The translations under genes and the position numbers were made by a program. The notes under the pieces were generated by a model that saw only the letters and a program-made list of their open reading frames with translations, was not told the DNA's origin and made no database searches. This document shows positions 24,707 to 34,934 of a stretch of 62,734 nucleotides of DNA, in pieces (the stretch's first letter is position 1; every line of letters begins with the position of its first letter). Source of the DNA: Hahella sp. (GTDB lineage: Bacteria; Pseudomonadota; Gammaproteobacteria; Pseudomonadales; Oleiphilaceae); assembly GCA_028280065.1 (NCBI GenBank), contig JANQMN010000016.1, positions 1-62,734 of the forward strand. The letters are read 5' to 3'.

Positions 24707-26251
24707 ATGACTGAATCACAAACTCCAACAGCTCTGCTGATACTTGATGGCTGGGGCTATCGCCAGGAAAAGGACTCCAATGCAATTGCCCAGGCAGAAA
24801 CCCCTTTCTGGGATCAAATGGTCCAAAACCAACCAAACACTTTGATTCATACATCCGGAATGGCAGTTGGGCTTCCGGATGGTCAAATGGGAAATTCCGA
24901 AGTCGGTCACATGAACCTTGGCGCCGGCCGCGTGGTTTACCAAAATTTTACCCGCATTAACAAGGATATCGAAGACGGCGTATTTGCCAAAAACCCTGTA
25001 ATCATATCGGCAATTGACAAGGCCATCGAAGCCAATGGCGCGGTGCACCTATTTGGCTTGATGTCGCCAGGCGGTGTTCATAGCCATGAAGAGCAAATAT
25101 TCGCCGCTTGCCAGGTCGCCAGCGAACGCGGAGCTAAAGAAGTTTATGTTCATGCCTTTCTGGACGGTAGGGATACCCCACCACGCAGCGCCGCGCCTTC
25201 GTTGAAAAAAGCCGACAAGCTTCTGGCTGAATTGGATTGCGGCAGGGTTGCCAGCATCTGTGGTCGCTACTACGCAATGGACCGCGACAATCGTTGGGAC
25301 CGTGTTCAGACAGCCTATGACATGCTGACGGCAGGAAAATCCAAGTATAAGGCCAATTCCGCCATTGAAGCTTTGCAGGCTGCTTACGAAAGAGAAGAAA
25401 ACGACGAGTTCGTCAAACCGACGGTGGTCCAAGCCGAAGGCCAGCCTTCCGGCCTGATAAAAGATGGGGATTCCGTAATTTTTATGAATTTTCGTCCCGA
25501 CCGGGCGCGCGAGCTAACCCGCGCTTTTGTCGATCAGGATTTCTCAGGCTTTACCCGCGAAACAACACCAAAACTTGCTGACTTTGTGATGTTGACCGAG
25601 TATGCGGCGGACATCAAAGCCTCCTGCGCTTATCCACCGGAGAAGCTGGTCAATGGCATGGGTGAATATATGGAAACCCTGAAAAAAACCCAGCTCCGTA
25701 TCGCCGAAACCGAAAAATACGCACATGTGACATTTTTCTTCAGTGGCGGCCGCGAAAAAGAGTTTGAAGGTGAAAAGCGCGTGCTTATCCCTTCGCCGGA
25801 TGTCGCCACTTATGATCTGAAACCGGAAATGAGCGCACCGGAAGTCACGGAAAAGCTGGTGGAAGCCATCAAATCCCGGGAATTCGACCTGATTGTATGT
25901 AACTACGCAAATGGTGACATGGTTGGCCACACGGGCGTCTATGACGCCGCCGTAAAAGCGGCGGAAACAGTCGACAACTGCCTAAAACAGATTACCGCCG
26001 CGCTCAATGAAGTGGGCGGACAATGTTTGATCACCGCTGACCACGGCAACGCGGAACAGATGGTAGACGAAAACGGCCATCCCCACACCCAACACACAAC
26101 CGGCCCTGTGCCCCTGATTTATGTAGGCCCCAGGAAACTTGCATTAAAGGCCGACGGCTCCCTGTGTGATATCGCCCCATCATTACTGGATTTGATGGGC
26201 TTGGAGAAGCCGGCAGAAATGACCGGACACACCCTAATCCAAGACGCTTGA
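24707..26251 (+). CDS. gpmI: 2,3-bisphosphoglycerate-independent phosphoglycerate mutase
   Basis: The 514-residue enzyme interconverts 3- and 2-phosphoglycerate in glycolysis using two Mn2+ ions. It starts with [11 protein letters not shown], has the catalytic Ser in [19 protein letters not shown] near residue 65, the phosphotransferase-domain motifs [14 protein letters not shown] and [15 protein letters not shown], and the metal sites [12 protein letters not shown] and [11 protein letters not shown] near the C terminus. The length is normal. It begins the plus-strand unit that continues with envC after a terminator. Confidence 0.97.
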   Translation: MTESQTPTALLILDGWGYRQEKDSNAIAQAETPFWDQMVQNQPNTLIHTSGMAVGLPDGQMGNSEVGHMNLGAGRVVYQNFTRINKDIEDGVFAKNPVIISAIDKAIEANGAVHLFGLMSPGGVHSHEEQIFAACQVASERGAKEVYVHAFLDGRDTPPRSAAPSLKKADKLLAELDCGRVASICGRYYAMDRDNRWDRVQTAYDMLTAGKSKYKANSAIEALQAAYEREENDEFVKPTVVQAEGQPSGLIKDGDSVIFMNFRPDRARELTRAFVDQDFSGFTRETTPKLADFVMLTEYAADIKASCAYPPEKLVNGMGEYMETLKKTQLRIAETEKYAHVTFFFSGGREKEFEGEKRVLIPSPDVATYDLKPEMSAPEVTEKLVEAIKSREFDLIVCNYANGDMVGHTGVYDAAVKAAETVDNCLKQITAALNEVGGQCLITADHGNAEQMVDENGHPHTQHTTGPVPLIYVGPRKLALKADGSLCDIAPSLLDLMGLEKPAEMTGHTLIQDA

Positions 26252-26276
26252 TTCGGGCGATGAATCCAACAATATC

Positions 26277-26300
26277 AAGGGCGCGCATGCGCCCTTTTTT
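26277..26300 (+). terminator. Rho-independent terminator after gpmI
   Basis: AAGGGCGC-GCAT-GCGCCCTT is an eight-pair hairpin followed directly by a run of T. It begins 26 bases after the gpmI stop and separates gpmI from the envC unit. Confidence 0.92.
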
Positions 26301-26479
26301 GACTACAACGCCCACTTCTCGAAACTCGTCAAGACTTCAGTAAATCTTGCGAAACGGCCTTTCAGCAGGACGATCACTGCAAATTAAACCTCCGCAAGAG
26401 TTTACCTTTTAGGGTGCAACTCCCTTATAATTTTCATTTATCTGACGGCTTATGCCCTAAATAGACCTTGAAGGACCTA

Positions 26480-27670
26480 ATGCAGCCTGCTGCTATGCGG
26501 TATTTCCTCTCGACCCACTGTCTCTTTCGTTTGTTGAGTCTACTCCTGGCATTGTCTTTGACAGCGCCCACTGCGTTTGCGGAGGACCAATGGCAGGATC
26601 AAGAAACCCAGGAAAAACAACTCAAACAACTTAAACAAAACATAAGCAAGATCAAAAATTGGATAGCGTCCGCGGAAGGAGAGCAATCACAACTTGAAAA
26701 GGACTTAAAAGCCGCGGAAACCCAAATTCATAGCAAAGTAGTCGCGATCCGCTCATTACAAAGGAAAATTGGTGCGGCAGAAAAGCAAATCAAGCAATTA
26801 GAAGCCCAAGAAAGCAACCAATTGAACGCCCTACAGCAGCAACAGGATCTCCTCTCGCAACAGGTGCGCACCTCCTACGCCATGGGTCGGGAGCAGGGAG
26901 TAAAACTGCTGTTAAATGCCGAAGATCCACTAACCCTCCAGCGCCTGATGGGGTATTACCGCTATCTGAACGACGCCAGGGGCCAGCTAATCAACCGCTA
27001 CCGTGACATTATCACCGATTTGAAAGCAACCAGATCGGCCATTCTGGTTAAAAACCAAGAGCTCATTTCAGCACGTAACGATTTGGCCACAACCCGGGAT
27101 GCGCTCGAAGCCAGCCGCCAAAAGCGCAGCACTGCATTGGCCAGCTTAAAACGTGATCTCAAGTCCAAGCAAAATCAATTGCAACGCATGCGGCAAAATC
27201 AGCGTCACCTTGAATCACTGGTGGTTGAAGTGGAAAAAACCATCGCCAGTTTGGAAATAAAGCAGGACGCCAGACCATTTGGGAAACTGCGCGGTAAGTT
27301 GCTGTGGCCGACCAACGGCAATCTGATAAGAAGTTTTGGCTCGTCGGATGGCCAGTTCCGCTCCCCGGGAGTCTTCTTCAGGACACCCGAGAACGAACCG
27401 GTCAATGCAGTTCACCACGGGCGGGTGGTATTCGCCGACTGGCTGAGAGGTTTTGGCTTGCTGATGATAATTGACCATGGAGACAACTATATGAGTCTCT
27501 ACGGCTTCAACGAGGCGTTGTTGAAAGAAGCGGGGGACTGGGTGGACAGCGGCGAATTAATTGCCAGCGCCGGAAACAGCGGTGGTCAGAGCCAAACCGG
27601 TCTATACTTTGAAATACGGCACGAAGGTAAGCCGAGCAATCCTGTACGATGGCTGAAAAAATCTCGATGA
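26480..27670 (+). CDS. envC: Murein hydrolase activator EnvC
   Basis: The protein of about 396 residues has a signal sequence (ending at TAFA near residue 33), two long coiled-coil stretches (about 40-110 and 165-245) rich in Gln, Lys and Glu, and a C-terminal LytM-like domain. That domain has degenerate motifs (VVFADWLRGFGLLMIIDHG and LYFEIRHEG). EnvC activates the amidases AmiA/AmiB at the septum and does not cut peptidoglycan itself. An ATG at 26495 is an alternative start. The stop overlaps possible early starts of the next gene. Confidence 0.93.
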   Translation: MQPAAMRYFLSTHCLFRLLSLLLALSLTAPTAFAEDQWQDQETQEKQLKQLKQNISKIKNWIASAEGEQSQLEKDLKAAETQIHSKVVAIRSLQRKIGAAEKQIKQLEAQESNQLNALQQQQDLLSQQVRTSYAMGREQGVKLLLNAEDPLTLQRLMGYYRYLNDARGQLINRYRDIITDLKATRSAILVKNQELISARNDLATTRDALEASRQKRSTALASLKRDLKSKQNQLQRMRQNQRHLESLVVEVEKTIASLEIKQDARPFGKLRGKLLWPTNGNLIRSFGSSDGQFRSPGVFFRTPENEPVNAVHHGRVVFADWLRGFGLLMIIDHGDNYMSLYGFNEALLKEAGDWVDSGELIASAGNSGGQSQTGLYFEIRHEGKPSNPVRWLKKSR

Positions 27671-27708
27671 TGCCTTACCTGAAACCGAATAACCGAAAGG
27701 AAACCATT

Positions 27709-29031
27709 GTGGTATTTGTACAAAAATTGAAATGGGTTGCCTTTGCATTTCTGGCAACCGCCCTAGTTCAACCGGCTTTTGCCGCTGATCCGTCTGAGGA
27801 GCCCGTTACGGAGCAAACCGCCGCGGACCAAAGCAACGGGTTACCACTGGAGGACCTGCGGAAATTTGCCGATGTATTTGACCGGATCAAAAAAGCCTAT
27901 GTCGAAGATGTCGATGATTCGGTGCTACTGAACAACGCCATCCGCGGTATGCTAGCCGGCCTCGATCCCCATTCTTCCTACCTGGAACCTTCAGCGTTCG
28001 ATGACCTGCAAGAAACCACGTCCGGCGAATTCGGCGGCCTTGGTATCGAAGTCGGCATGGAAGGCGGATTCATTAAAGTGATTACCCCGATAGACGACAC
28101 GCCCGCCAAGAAAGCAGGCATTGATGCCGGCGACCTCATTATCAAATTGGGCGATCGTACGGTCAAAGGCATGTCACTTCAAGAAGCGGTCAATCTGATG
28201 CGGGGTAAGCCTGGCACATCCATCCGGTTGACAGTGGTTAAAAGGAATTCTGATTCACCGGTCGAAATTGATGTCGTGCGAGATGTTATTCGTGTCACCA
28301 GTGTCAAAAACATGAAGCTCGACGAAGGCTATGGTTACATCCGTGTCACTCAATTTCAGGCCCAAACCGGAGCGGACTTTATTCGGGCAATCGAACTGCT
28401 TAAGGAAAAAAACACCGATGGATTGAAAGGCATGGTCATTGACCTGCGAAACAACCCTGGAGGCGTATTGCAAGCGGCGGTCGAAGTAGCCGATGCGGTT
28501 TTGGAGGAAGGACTGATTGTCTACACAGAAGGCCGCATCAAGAGTTCGCGTCTGCGTTTTACCGCCACTCCCGGCGATGAAACCGACGGAATCCCGATAG
28601 TCGTTTTAATCAATGGCGGCTCCGCCTCCGCTTCGGAAATTGTCGCCGGGGCTTTGCAAGACCAATCGCGCGCGATTATTTTAGGCACGGAAAGTTTTGG
28701 CAAGGGCAGCGTGCAAACGGTACTGCCCTTGGACGAAGCCTATGGGCTAAAACTCACCACTGCCCGCTATTACACGCCCAATGGGCGATCTATACAGGCA
28801 TTGGGAATCAAGCCGGATATTCGGGTGCAAAGGGCGACCGTGCAGGAAGAAGCTTCCGCGCCCATTTTTAAAGAGGCGGACTTGTCAGGACATCTCTCAA
28901 ATGAAAACGGCGAGAATGGCGACTCTCAGGAAAACAGCCTAAACCAGGAACTGCTCAGCCGGGACTTTCAGCTGCGTGAAGCACTGAACCTGCTGAAGGG
29001 GCTGAACATCATGGCGACCCGCAAAGGATAG
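27709..29031 (+). CDS. ctpA: C-terminal processing protease (S41, CtpA)
   Basis: The GTG at 27709 is chosen as start because AAAGGA sits seven bases upstream and the product then begins with a clean signal peptide ending in PAFA. In-frame ATGs at 27649, 27667 and 27670 overlap envC. The 440-residue protein has a PDZ domain (about 75-155) with GGLGIEV and a peptidase domain with the catalytic Ser in INGGSASASEIVAGAL and Lys in SFGKGSVQT. It trims or degrades periplasmic proteins such as peptidoglycan enzymes. The order envC-ctpA-deacetylase is conserved in related bacteria. Confidence 0.93.
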   Translation: MVFVQKLKWVAFAFLATALVQPAFAADPSEEPVTEQTAADQSNGLPLEDLRKFADVFDRIKKAYVEDVDDSVLLNNAIRGMLAGLDPHSSYLEPSAFDDLQETTSGEFGGLGIEVGMEGGFIKVITPIDDTPAKKAGIDAGDLIIKLGDRTVKGMSLQEAVNLMRGKPGTSIRLTVVKRNSDSPVEIDVVRDVIRVTSVKNMKLDEGYGYIRVTQFQAQTGADFIRAIELLKEKNTDGLKGMVIDLRNNPGGVLQAAVEVADAVLEEGLIVYTEGRIKSSRLRFTATPGDETDGIPIVVLINGGSASASEIVAGALQDQSRAIILGTESFGKGSVQTVLPLDEAYGLKLTTARYYTPNGRSIQALGIKPDIRVQRATVQEEASAPIFKEADLSGHLSNENGENGDSQENSLNQELLSRDFQLREALNLLKGLNIMATRKG

Positions 29032-29047
29032 GCACAGGGAATTTATC

Positions 29048-29911
29048 TTGCAGCGACTTATCCGGACGATAGGATTAAGGAAAGTTTCAGGGCTACGGGC
29101 ATTGATCGGAGCAGTAGCCCTTTGCTTAACCAATATAAGTCTGGCAGAGGTTACCCACCCTACTATTGCAATCATCATTGACGACTTAGGCAACCATAAG
29201 GCATTGGGAGACCGTCTGATAGAAATACCCGCGCCGTTGACATTAGCTTTTCTGCCGATGCGCCTCCACACCAAACAACAAGCCCGGCGCGCCTATTTAA
29301 TGGGCAAAGAGGTGATGTTGCATGCGCCAATGGAGAATCTCCATAACATCCCCTTGGGTGCTGCCGGTTTAACCAGCAGAATGAACAGCATGGAAATGAC
29401 GATCACTTTTCGGCGGGCCATCCGCTCGGTGCCCTTCGCGAGTGGGGTCAACAATCATATGGGCAGCCTGCTAACCCAAGACCATTCGGCAATGGGAACA
29501 CTGATGCGAGAGTTGCGAGACTACCCGCTTTATTTCGTCGATAGCCGCACCACTCCAAAATCGATCGCCTACAAGGTTGCAAAGCGGCACAACATTCCAA
29601 CCTTGGGTCGCGATATTTTCCTCGACAACGATATAAACAGCCGCTATATCCACAGACAATTTCGAAAGCTGATTAAGGTGGCAAAAACCAACGGCACAGC
29701 CATCGCAATTGGGCACCCTTATCTAAAAACCGTGCGTTACCTGGAACGGGTACTGCCAACGTTAGGCAAGGAGGGCATATCGGTAGCCACGGTTAAAGGT
29801 ATATGGGCCATTCGCCATAACGCAAAAGAGATGTTCGCCAACCGGGAATCTCCCCGCGCGCCCCTCATATCCAGCACCGGCGCCTCAAAACAGCAGGCCG
29901 GATTTAACTGA
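29048..29911 (+). CDS. Divergent polysaccharide deacetylase (YibQ-like)
   Basis: The 287-residue protein starts at TTG with an AGGGA site upstream, and carries a signal sequence ending at SLAE. The domain begins IAIIIDDLGNHKALGDRL with the paired Asp typical of the divergent polysaccharide deacetylase family, followed by LHAPMENL, the conserved GVNNHMGS motif near 140 and YFVDSRTT. It likely acts on an envelope polysaccharide. It follows ctpA by 16 bases and belongs to the same unit. Confidence 0.88.
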   Translation: MQRLIRTIGLRKVSGLRALIGAVALCLTNISLAEVTHPTIAIIIDDLGNHKALGDRLIEIPAPLTLAFLPMRLHTKQQARRAYLMGKEVMLHAPMENLHNIPLGAAGLTSRMNSMEMTITFRRAIRSVPFASGVNNHMGSLLTQDHSAMGTLMRELRDYPLYFVDSRTTPKSIAYKVAKRHNIPTLGRDIFLDNDINSRYIHRQFRKLIKVAKTNGTAIAIGHPYLKTVRYLERVLPTLGKEGISVATVKGIWAIRHNAKEMFANRESPRAPLISSTGASKQQAGFN

Positions 29912-29968
29912 ACACCGTGAAAAACAGCTTTTCCTAGAAGCACTCCTACAACACTGGTGGGTAACATC

Positions 29969-30835
29969 ATGAAACAATTGGCTTCATTTTTAGCTTTACT
30001 GACAGCAATTGCACCTATAATCGCCTTTGCTTCGAATCATGAAAGTTATGTCCGCTACCCACGTCCGGAAACTGAATTCGACCGTCGGACAGACTATCCG
30101 CTCAGACTGTTGCAACTGTCGCTGGATAAGGCGGGAAGCCACGCAATATTGGTTCCTACCTCACAAATAATGCCGCAGGGCAGAGCCCTGACCCAGCTTC
30201 GATTCGGGGTTGATGTCGATGTAGTATGGTCCATGACATCCAGGCAAAGAGAATCGAACTTGCAAGCCATTCGAGTTCCGATTTACAAAGGCTTGATCGG
30301 TTGGCGGATTTTTCTAGCCCATCAGCAGGACCTTGAAAAGTTCAACACGGAAATGTCCCTCGCCGACTTGCGAAAATTTCAACTAATCCAGGGCCATGAC
30401 TGGCCGGATACCGAGATTCTTCGGGCCAATGGATTCGAGGTGCTGGGCACACCCAACTACAAATCAATTTTTGGCATGCTAAGCAAAAGAAGGGTGGATC
30501 TGTTCCCTCGCTCAATTGTCGAAATATGGTCAGAGGCGGAAACCCACAAAGCCGGGGGCATTGTTGTCGAGCCAACCAAGCTTCTGATTTATCCCACCGC
30601 GTTTTATTATTTCGTCAATCCAAGTAATGTCTCCCTTGCCATCAGCATTGAAAAAGGCCTGACAACGGCTCTTGCAGATGGGAGCTATGACAAGCTTTTC
30701 TTTGAGTATCATCAGGAAATAATAGATAAAGCAAAATTAGAAAGCCGCCAGATTTTTCGCCTGAACAATCCGCTGTTACCGCTGGAAACACCGTTGAATA
30801 AAGACGAAATGTGGTTTTCGTTGGAAAATGAGTAA
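29969..30835 (+). CDS. Orphan periplasmic substrate-binding-like protein, paralogue of the 18731 gene
   Basis: The protein of about 288 residues has a signal peptide ending at IAFAS and shares the GHDWPDT motif, MPQGRALTQLR and the KGLIGWRIF segment with the gene at 18731 across its length. The ATG at 29969 is preferred over a GTG at 29957 as it gives a compact signal peptide. No transport genes are adjacent. It follows the deacetylase gene and is convergent with a third binding-protein gene. The ligand is unknown. Confidence 0.72.
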   Translation: MKQLASFLALLTAIAPIIAFASNHESYVRYPRPETEFDRRTDYPLRLLQLSLDKAGSHAILVPTSQIMPQGRALTQLRFGVDVDVVWSMTSRQRESNLQAIRVPIYKGLIGWRIFLAHQQDLEKFNTEMSLADLRKFQLIQGHDWPDTEILRANGFEVLGTPNYKSIFGMLSKRRVDLFPRSIVEIWSEAETHKAGGIVVEPTKLLIYPTAFYYFVNPSNVSLAISIEKGLTTALADGSYDKLFFEYHQEIIDKAKLESRQIFRLNNPLLPLETPLNKDEMWFSLENE

Positions 30836-30857
30836 TACGCATTCAACTTGAAAATGC

Positions 30858-31694
30858 CTAATAATAACTTTCATACAGGTTCAGCGTGAACCCTTCCTCT
30901 GCCATGTCCTTTAAAGCGTTGGCGAACTCATAAGCTTTTGAGTCTTCTGTCAACTTAGTCGAAAAGTTATCGGGACTGTTCGGCATATCGGAATCGTAGA
31001 GTTCGTTGAGCACTTCGGAAAAATGCTTCGAACTCCTGGAAAACCCAAGGTACAACGGTTTCACCCCGCCACAGCAGTCATAATGGACTTTCAGGCCGGG
31101 TTGGGCGTTTACCAATGCATACTCTATCGAAGATCTGTTATAGATAAAAAAATCCGCACGCTTCAACTGGATCATTTTTATGGCCCGAGATACCGACATT
31201 TCCGATACCTTCAGGACGCTCATACCATAGCTCGCGGCATTCCAGTCCGGACTACCCAAGGGGACGATAAGCTTCTTACCGGTTAGTTGGGAAAGATGGC
31301 TGATATCCGGAATATCGACTCTCGATAGGCCTACGTCTCCGCCCGGCAAGCCATTCACGATATAAAATACATAATTCGCTCGTTCGTCGGTAAAGTTAAA
31401 ACCGGGGTAAAAATCTACTTCTCCGGTTTCCAGGAGGTGTAACAAACGCTTTTTGGGCTTTCTGACAATCTTTATCTGACAAACAATTCGGTTTACTGCC
31501 TCCGAGTACAGGTCAAAATAGAGACCTCCGTTATCGGGAGCCTTCCCGATAAGCGGTGGACGGCTATTGGTCCGATATCCCATGGTAAGTGTGCATCCCA
31601 ACGCATCACCCAGGACAAACGCAGATGCCCCTAAGATCATTATCGATAACAGAAAGATACGGCGAAGCCTGATAAATCTAAATGGGGTTTTCAC
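30858..31694 (-). CDS. Periplasmic substrate-binding-like protein (SBP family 3 type)
   Basis: The 278-residue protein has a signal segment (about 10-32) and a type 2 binding fold typical of family 3 solute-binding proteins: LTMGYRTNSRPPLIG at the start of the mature part, YFDLYSEAVNRIVCQ, DFYPGFNFTDERANYVF and SQLTGKKLIVPLGS. It differs from the other two orphan binding proteins but belongs to the same fold. It stands alone, convergent with the paralogue at 29969. Confidence 0.72.
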   Translation of the reverse strand: MKTPFRFIRLRRIFLLSIMILGASAFVLGDALGCTLTMGYRTNSRPPLIGKAPDNGGLYFDLYSEAVNRIVCQIKIVRKPKKRLLHLLETGEVDFYPGFNFTDERANYVFYIVNGLPGGDVGLSRVDIPDISHLSQLTGKKLIVPLGSPDWNAASYGMSVLKVSEMSVSRAIKMIQLKRADFFIYNRSSIEYALVNAQPGLKVHYDCCGGVKPLYLGFSRSSKHFSEVLNELYDSDMPNSPDNFSTKLTEDSKAYEFANALKDMAEEGFTLNLYESYY

Positions 31695-31993
31695 TGTAAT
31701 TTTGCGCCCACAAAATTAGTCGTTACGCTATCAAAATGGGCTGTAAACCTGTAATCGTCAAGATTTTAACGGCATTAAGGCGCTCTTTTCGCAATTGTCT
31801 TGCAATTTAAAATGGAAGCGGGCAGGTATCATTTCGAGTATTCGGCACGGAAATATATTTTAATCCGGCTGTTTTCCAGGAATTGATTCGGCATACCACG
31901 AGAATTCAAACCGAGCCCTGGTATTCCACCCTAACGTTTGCCATACCTGCATGAAAAGCGGTACTGCAAGCACTATAGCCGGTAATGCAAGCA
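31695..31993. other. Intergenic region with short tandem repeat at its end
   Basis: No gene is seen. Near the end the unit GCAAGCACTATAG occurs twice, 21 bases apart (about 31967 and 31988), running into the 3' end of the DUF2244 gene, and the second copy is followed by an inverted CTATAGATAG. The region carries the promoter of the binding-protein gene on the minus strand. Confidence 0.45.
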
Positions 31994-32482
31994 CTATAGA
32001 TAGTGCCGCCGGTAATGGGAAACCAGTGATCGAAGATTGGTTACCAGGCTATTCTTTTCCCTTTCGGTTAAGAACTTTCCAATGAGAATCCGCTGATTCC
32101 GACAGCTAAAAGCTATTTGCCTGCCATGGCTTTGCGATTCTGCTATTTCTACTCGCGTATGGAGACGCTGCCAGCGGAACTGTTTCTCCGGTTCGGAAAT
32201 ACCTTCCTGCACAATAACCTCATACGGCGTGAGTTCAATCACCTGTCGGGTAGCGCAGTATCTACTGACGGAACGGAGTGCGAAATAAAGCAGTAAAAGT
32301 TCAAGACCGGAAAAGAACAAAACAATCGGCGCACCATTTAGCAGGCAAGTAATCGCAATAGCCAGGGAAAGCAATGCAATGGCTTGAAGAAACTTTTTGT
32401 TCCCAGACCAACCAGCAGAATTATTCGGCGCTAATATAATCTGCGCACAGGCGTCGTTTTCACCGGCATTTACTTGCAGCAT
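31994..32482 (-). CDS. DUF2244 integral membrane protein
   Basis: The 162-residue protein has two membrane helices (about 30-50 and 52-72), as in the DUF2244 family, with the conserved VIELTPYEVIV segment and a W-x-R-L motif (RWQRLHTRVEI) in the soluble part. The function is unknown. The gene is downstream of the his genes on the same strand, with 196 bases and an inverted repeat in between. Confidence 0.75.
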   Translation of the reverse strand: MLQVNAGENDACAQIILAPNNSAGWSGNKKFLQAIALLSLAIAITCLLNGAPIVLFFSGLELLLLYFALRSVSRYCATRQVIELTPYEVIVQEGISEPEKQFRWQRLHTRVEIAESQSHGRQIAFSCRNQRILIGKFLTEREKNSLVTNLRSLVSHYRRHYL

Positions 32483-32608
32483 AGTCAGCAGACCCGCAGC
32501 AAACTATTGGTATTGTTGTTCTGTCAGTTTAGGCAAGAGGTAGCAAAAAATATAGCCGGAGAGTGATCAAACCGTTGTCGGTTAACATTTACACCTACCC
32601 ATGAGTTC

Positions 32609-32638
32609 AGATCGTGACTCGCTTTGCTCGCACGATCT
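32609..32638 (-). terminator. Inverted repeat after hisF
   Basis: AGATCGTG and CACGATCT form an eight-base perfect inverted repeat around 14 bases, 40 bases after the hisF stop. It may end the his transcript. No T run follows, so the call is weak. Confidence 0.4.
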
Positions 32639-32678
32639 AAGCTTATTCGTTAGAGATTGACCGCTGCTAAACAAAAAT

Positions 32679-33452
32679 TTAGAAACGAACCTCAACCCCC
32701 TGCGCAGCCATAAACTGCTTTGCTTCGGGAATACTATGCTGACCAAAGTGGAAAATGCTAGCTGCCAAAACGGCGTCCGCACCGCCTTCTTTTACCCCAT
32801 CAACCAGATGCTGGAGTTCGCCGACTCCGCCCGATGCAATAACCGGAACCGGAACGGCATCGCTGATTGCTCGGGTCAGATCCAAATCAAAGCCAATCTT
32901 GGTACCATCCCGGTCCATGCTGGTCAACAGGATTTCGCCAGCGCCAAGACTAATCATTCTCCGAGCCCACTCGATTGCATCGAGTCCTGTAGGTTTTCGC
33001 CCACCATGGGTAAAAATCTCCCAACGCTTTGGTTCTTCCGGAGCCGACACCTGCTTGGCATCGATCGCTACGACGATACACTGGCTCCCGAAACGGGCCG
33101 CAGCCTCACCGACAAACTCCGGATTAAATACTGCGGCGGTATTGATACTGACTTTATCGGCACCGGCATTCAACATGGTGCGGATATCTTCCAATTTCCG
33201 AATGCCGCCCCCCACTGTTAGCGGGATAAACACCTGACTGGCCATTCTTTCGACAGTATGAACGGTGGTTTCCCGGTCTTCATGACTGGCGGTAATGTCC
33301 AGAAAAGTAATTTCGTCGGCGCCTTGTTCGTCATAGCGTTTGGCCACTTCAACCGGGTCACCCGCATCCTTGATATCGACAAATTGTACGCCCTTTACCA
33401 CCCTTCCCTTATCAACATCCAAGCAAGGAATGATGCGTTTCGCTAATCCCAT
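32679..33452 (-). CDS. hisF: Imidazole glycerol phosphate synthase cyclase subunit HisF
   Basis: This 257-residue (beta/alpha)8 barrel has the catalytic Asp11 in [16 protein letters not shown] and a second Asp in [11 protein letters not shown] near 130, with phosphate loops [11 protein letters not shown] and [13 protein letters not shown]. With HisH it converts PRFAR and ammonia to imidazole glycerol phosphate and AICAR, step five of histidine synthesis. It is the last his gene, 17 bases after hisA. Confidence 0.97.
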   Translation of the reverse strand: MGLAKRIIPCLDVDKGRVVKGVQFVDIKDAGDPVEVAKRYDEQGADEITFLDITASHEDRETTVHTVERMASQVFIPLTVGGGIRKLEDIRTMLNAGADKVSINTAAVFNPEFVGEAAARFGSQCIVVAIDAKQVSAPEEPKRWEIFTHGGRKPTGLDAIEWARRMISLGAGEILLTSMDRDGTKIGFDLDLTRAISDAVPVPVIASGGVGELQHLVDGVKEGGADAVLAASIFHFGQHSIPEAKQFMAAQGVEVRF

Positions 33453-33469
33453 GACAAACTTCCCCTATC

Positions 33470-34198
33470 CTATTGATCGCAGAATTCCTGCGCGAGACGG
33501 ACATCCAAGGTCCCTTCGTAAATAGCGCGTCCGGTGATCGCACCGATTATGCCCGCACCGGCAACCGCTTTAAGCTTTTGAATATCGTCCATATTGGTCA
33601 CGCCGCCGGAGGCTATGACCGGTATCCCCGCCCCTCTTGCCAAACTTGCCGTAGCCTCGACGTTAACGCCCTGCATCATGCCATCCCGGCTGATATCCGT
33701 GTAGACAATTGAGCTTACACCGGCATCTTTGAATCTCACTGCTAAATCCACTGCTTGGACAGAACTGACTTCCGCCCAACCTTCAGTCGCCACCAAACCG
33801 TCTTTGGCATCGATACCGACGATAATGTGGCCTTGGAACTCTTCGCAAGCCTGCTCAACAAACTCGGGTTCCTTTACTGCCTTAGTGCCGATAATCACGT
33901 AACTGACTCCGGCTTTAAGATAATGTTCAATTGTATCGAAGTCCCGAATCCCTCCGCCAATTTGAATCGGCAATTGCGGATATTGCTTGGCAATCTCGGT
34001 GACGATTTCGCCATTGATGGGCTTACCCTCGAATGCGCCATTCAGGTCGACAAGGTGCAAACGTCTCGCCCCTTGTTCAACCCATTTGCCGGCCATTGCC
34101 ACGGGGTCGTCAGAAAACACGGTCGAATCATCCATTCGGCCTTGTTTTAGACGCACGCACTTACCATCTTTTAAATCTATCGCGGGAATAATTAGCAT
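33470..34198 (-). CDS. hisA: ProFAR isomerase HisA
   Basis: This 242-residue barrel enzyme opens the ribose ring of ProFAR to give PRFAR. It has the catalytic base Asp8 in [15 protein letters not shown], the acid Asp in [14 protein letters not shown] near 170, and the phosphate-binding loops [12 protein letters not shown] and [13 protein letters not shown]. It sits between hisH and hisF in the conserved order. Confidence 0.97.
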   Translation of the reverse strand: MLIIPAIDLKDGKCVRLKQGRMDDSTVFSDDPVAMAGKWVEQGARRLHLVDLNGAFEGKPINGEIVTEIAKQYPQLPIQIGGGIRDFDTIEHYLKAGVSYVIIGTKAVKEPEFVEQACEEFQGHIIVGIDAKDGLVATEGWAEVSSVQAVDLAVRFKDAGVSSIVYTDISRDGMMQGVNVEATASLARGAGIPVIASGGVTNMDDIQKLKAVAGAGIIGAITGRAIYEGTLDVRLAQEFCDQ

Positions 34199-34235
34199 TG
34201 CTTATGTACTACGAATAATTGATTGTTGTTTGGAT

Positions 34236-34892
34236 TTACAACTTACCGTCCCAATGGGCAAAGTTCTTCAACAGTTCCAATCCTGCGTGCTGGCTCTTTT
34301 CCGGGTGAAACTGCACGGCGAAAAGATTGTCGCGATAAACAGCGGCGGCAAAGTCCACGCCGTAGTGGCAAGAACCTCCAACCAGTTCCGGGTGATCCAC
34401 CGTCACGTAATAGGAGTGCACAAAATAAAAACGGTCTTCATCCTTTATACCCTGCCATAACGGGTGATCTATATCCTGTTTCACCTGGTTCCAGCCCATG
34501 TGAGGCACTTTCAGCCTTTCACCGTTTTCCTGCAAATCGTTACCGAAAAACTTGACCTCGCCCGGCATCAGATCGAGACATTCCACTCCCTGGTTTTCTT
34601 CACTGTGGCGCATCAAGGATTGCATACCGACACAGATACCCAATAAAGGCCTGCCGGAAGCTGCTACATCCCTGACAAGCCGGTCGAACTGTAGTCTTCG
34701 GATTTCTGCCATACAGTCCCGAATTGCACCGACACCTGGGAATACCACTCGATCGGCGTGCTCAATTTCATCGATATCTGCGGAGACGATAATCCGGGTA
34801 TCCGGAGCGACATGCTCCAAAGCTTTTGATACCGAATGCAAATTTCCCATACCGTAGTCGACGACGGCAATCGTCGGTTTAATGGAACTCAT
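34236..34892 (-). CDS. hisH: Imidazole glycerol phosphate synthase glutaminase subunit HisH
   Basis: This 218-residue class I glutamine amidotransferase supplies ammonia to HisF. The nucleophile Cys is in [11 protein letters not shown] near residue 85, the His/Glu pair is in [13 protein letters not shown] near 195, and the start [13 protein letters not shown] is typical. It lies 37 bases upstream of hisA. Confidence 0.97.
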   Translation of the reverse strand: MSSIKPTIAVVDYGMGNLHSVSKALEHVAPDTRIIVSADIDEIEHADRVVFPGVGAIRDCMAEIRRLQFDRLVRDVAASGRPLLGICVGMQSLMRHSEENQGVECLDLMPGEVKFFGNDLQENGERLKVPHMGWNQVKQDIDHPLWQGIKDEDRFYFVHSYYVTVDHPELVGGSCHYGVDFAAAVYRDNLFAVQFHPEKSQHAGLELLKNFAHWDGKL

Positions 34893-34934
34893 AAGTTGGT
34901 ATCTCTGTAACTGGTGTATTTAGGCGGCAAAGTT

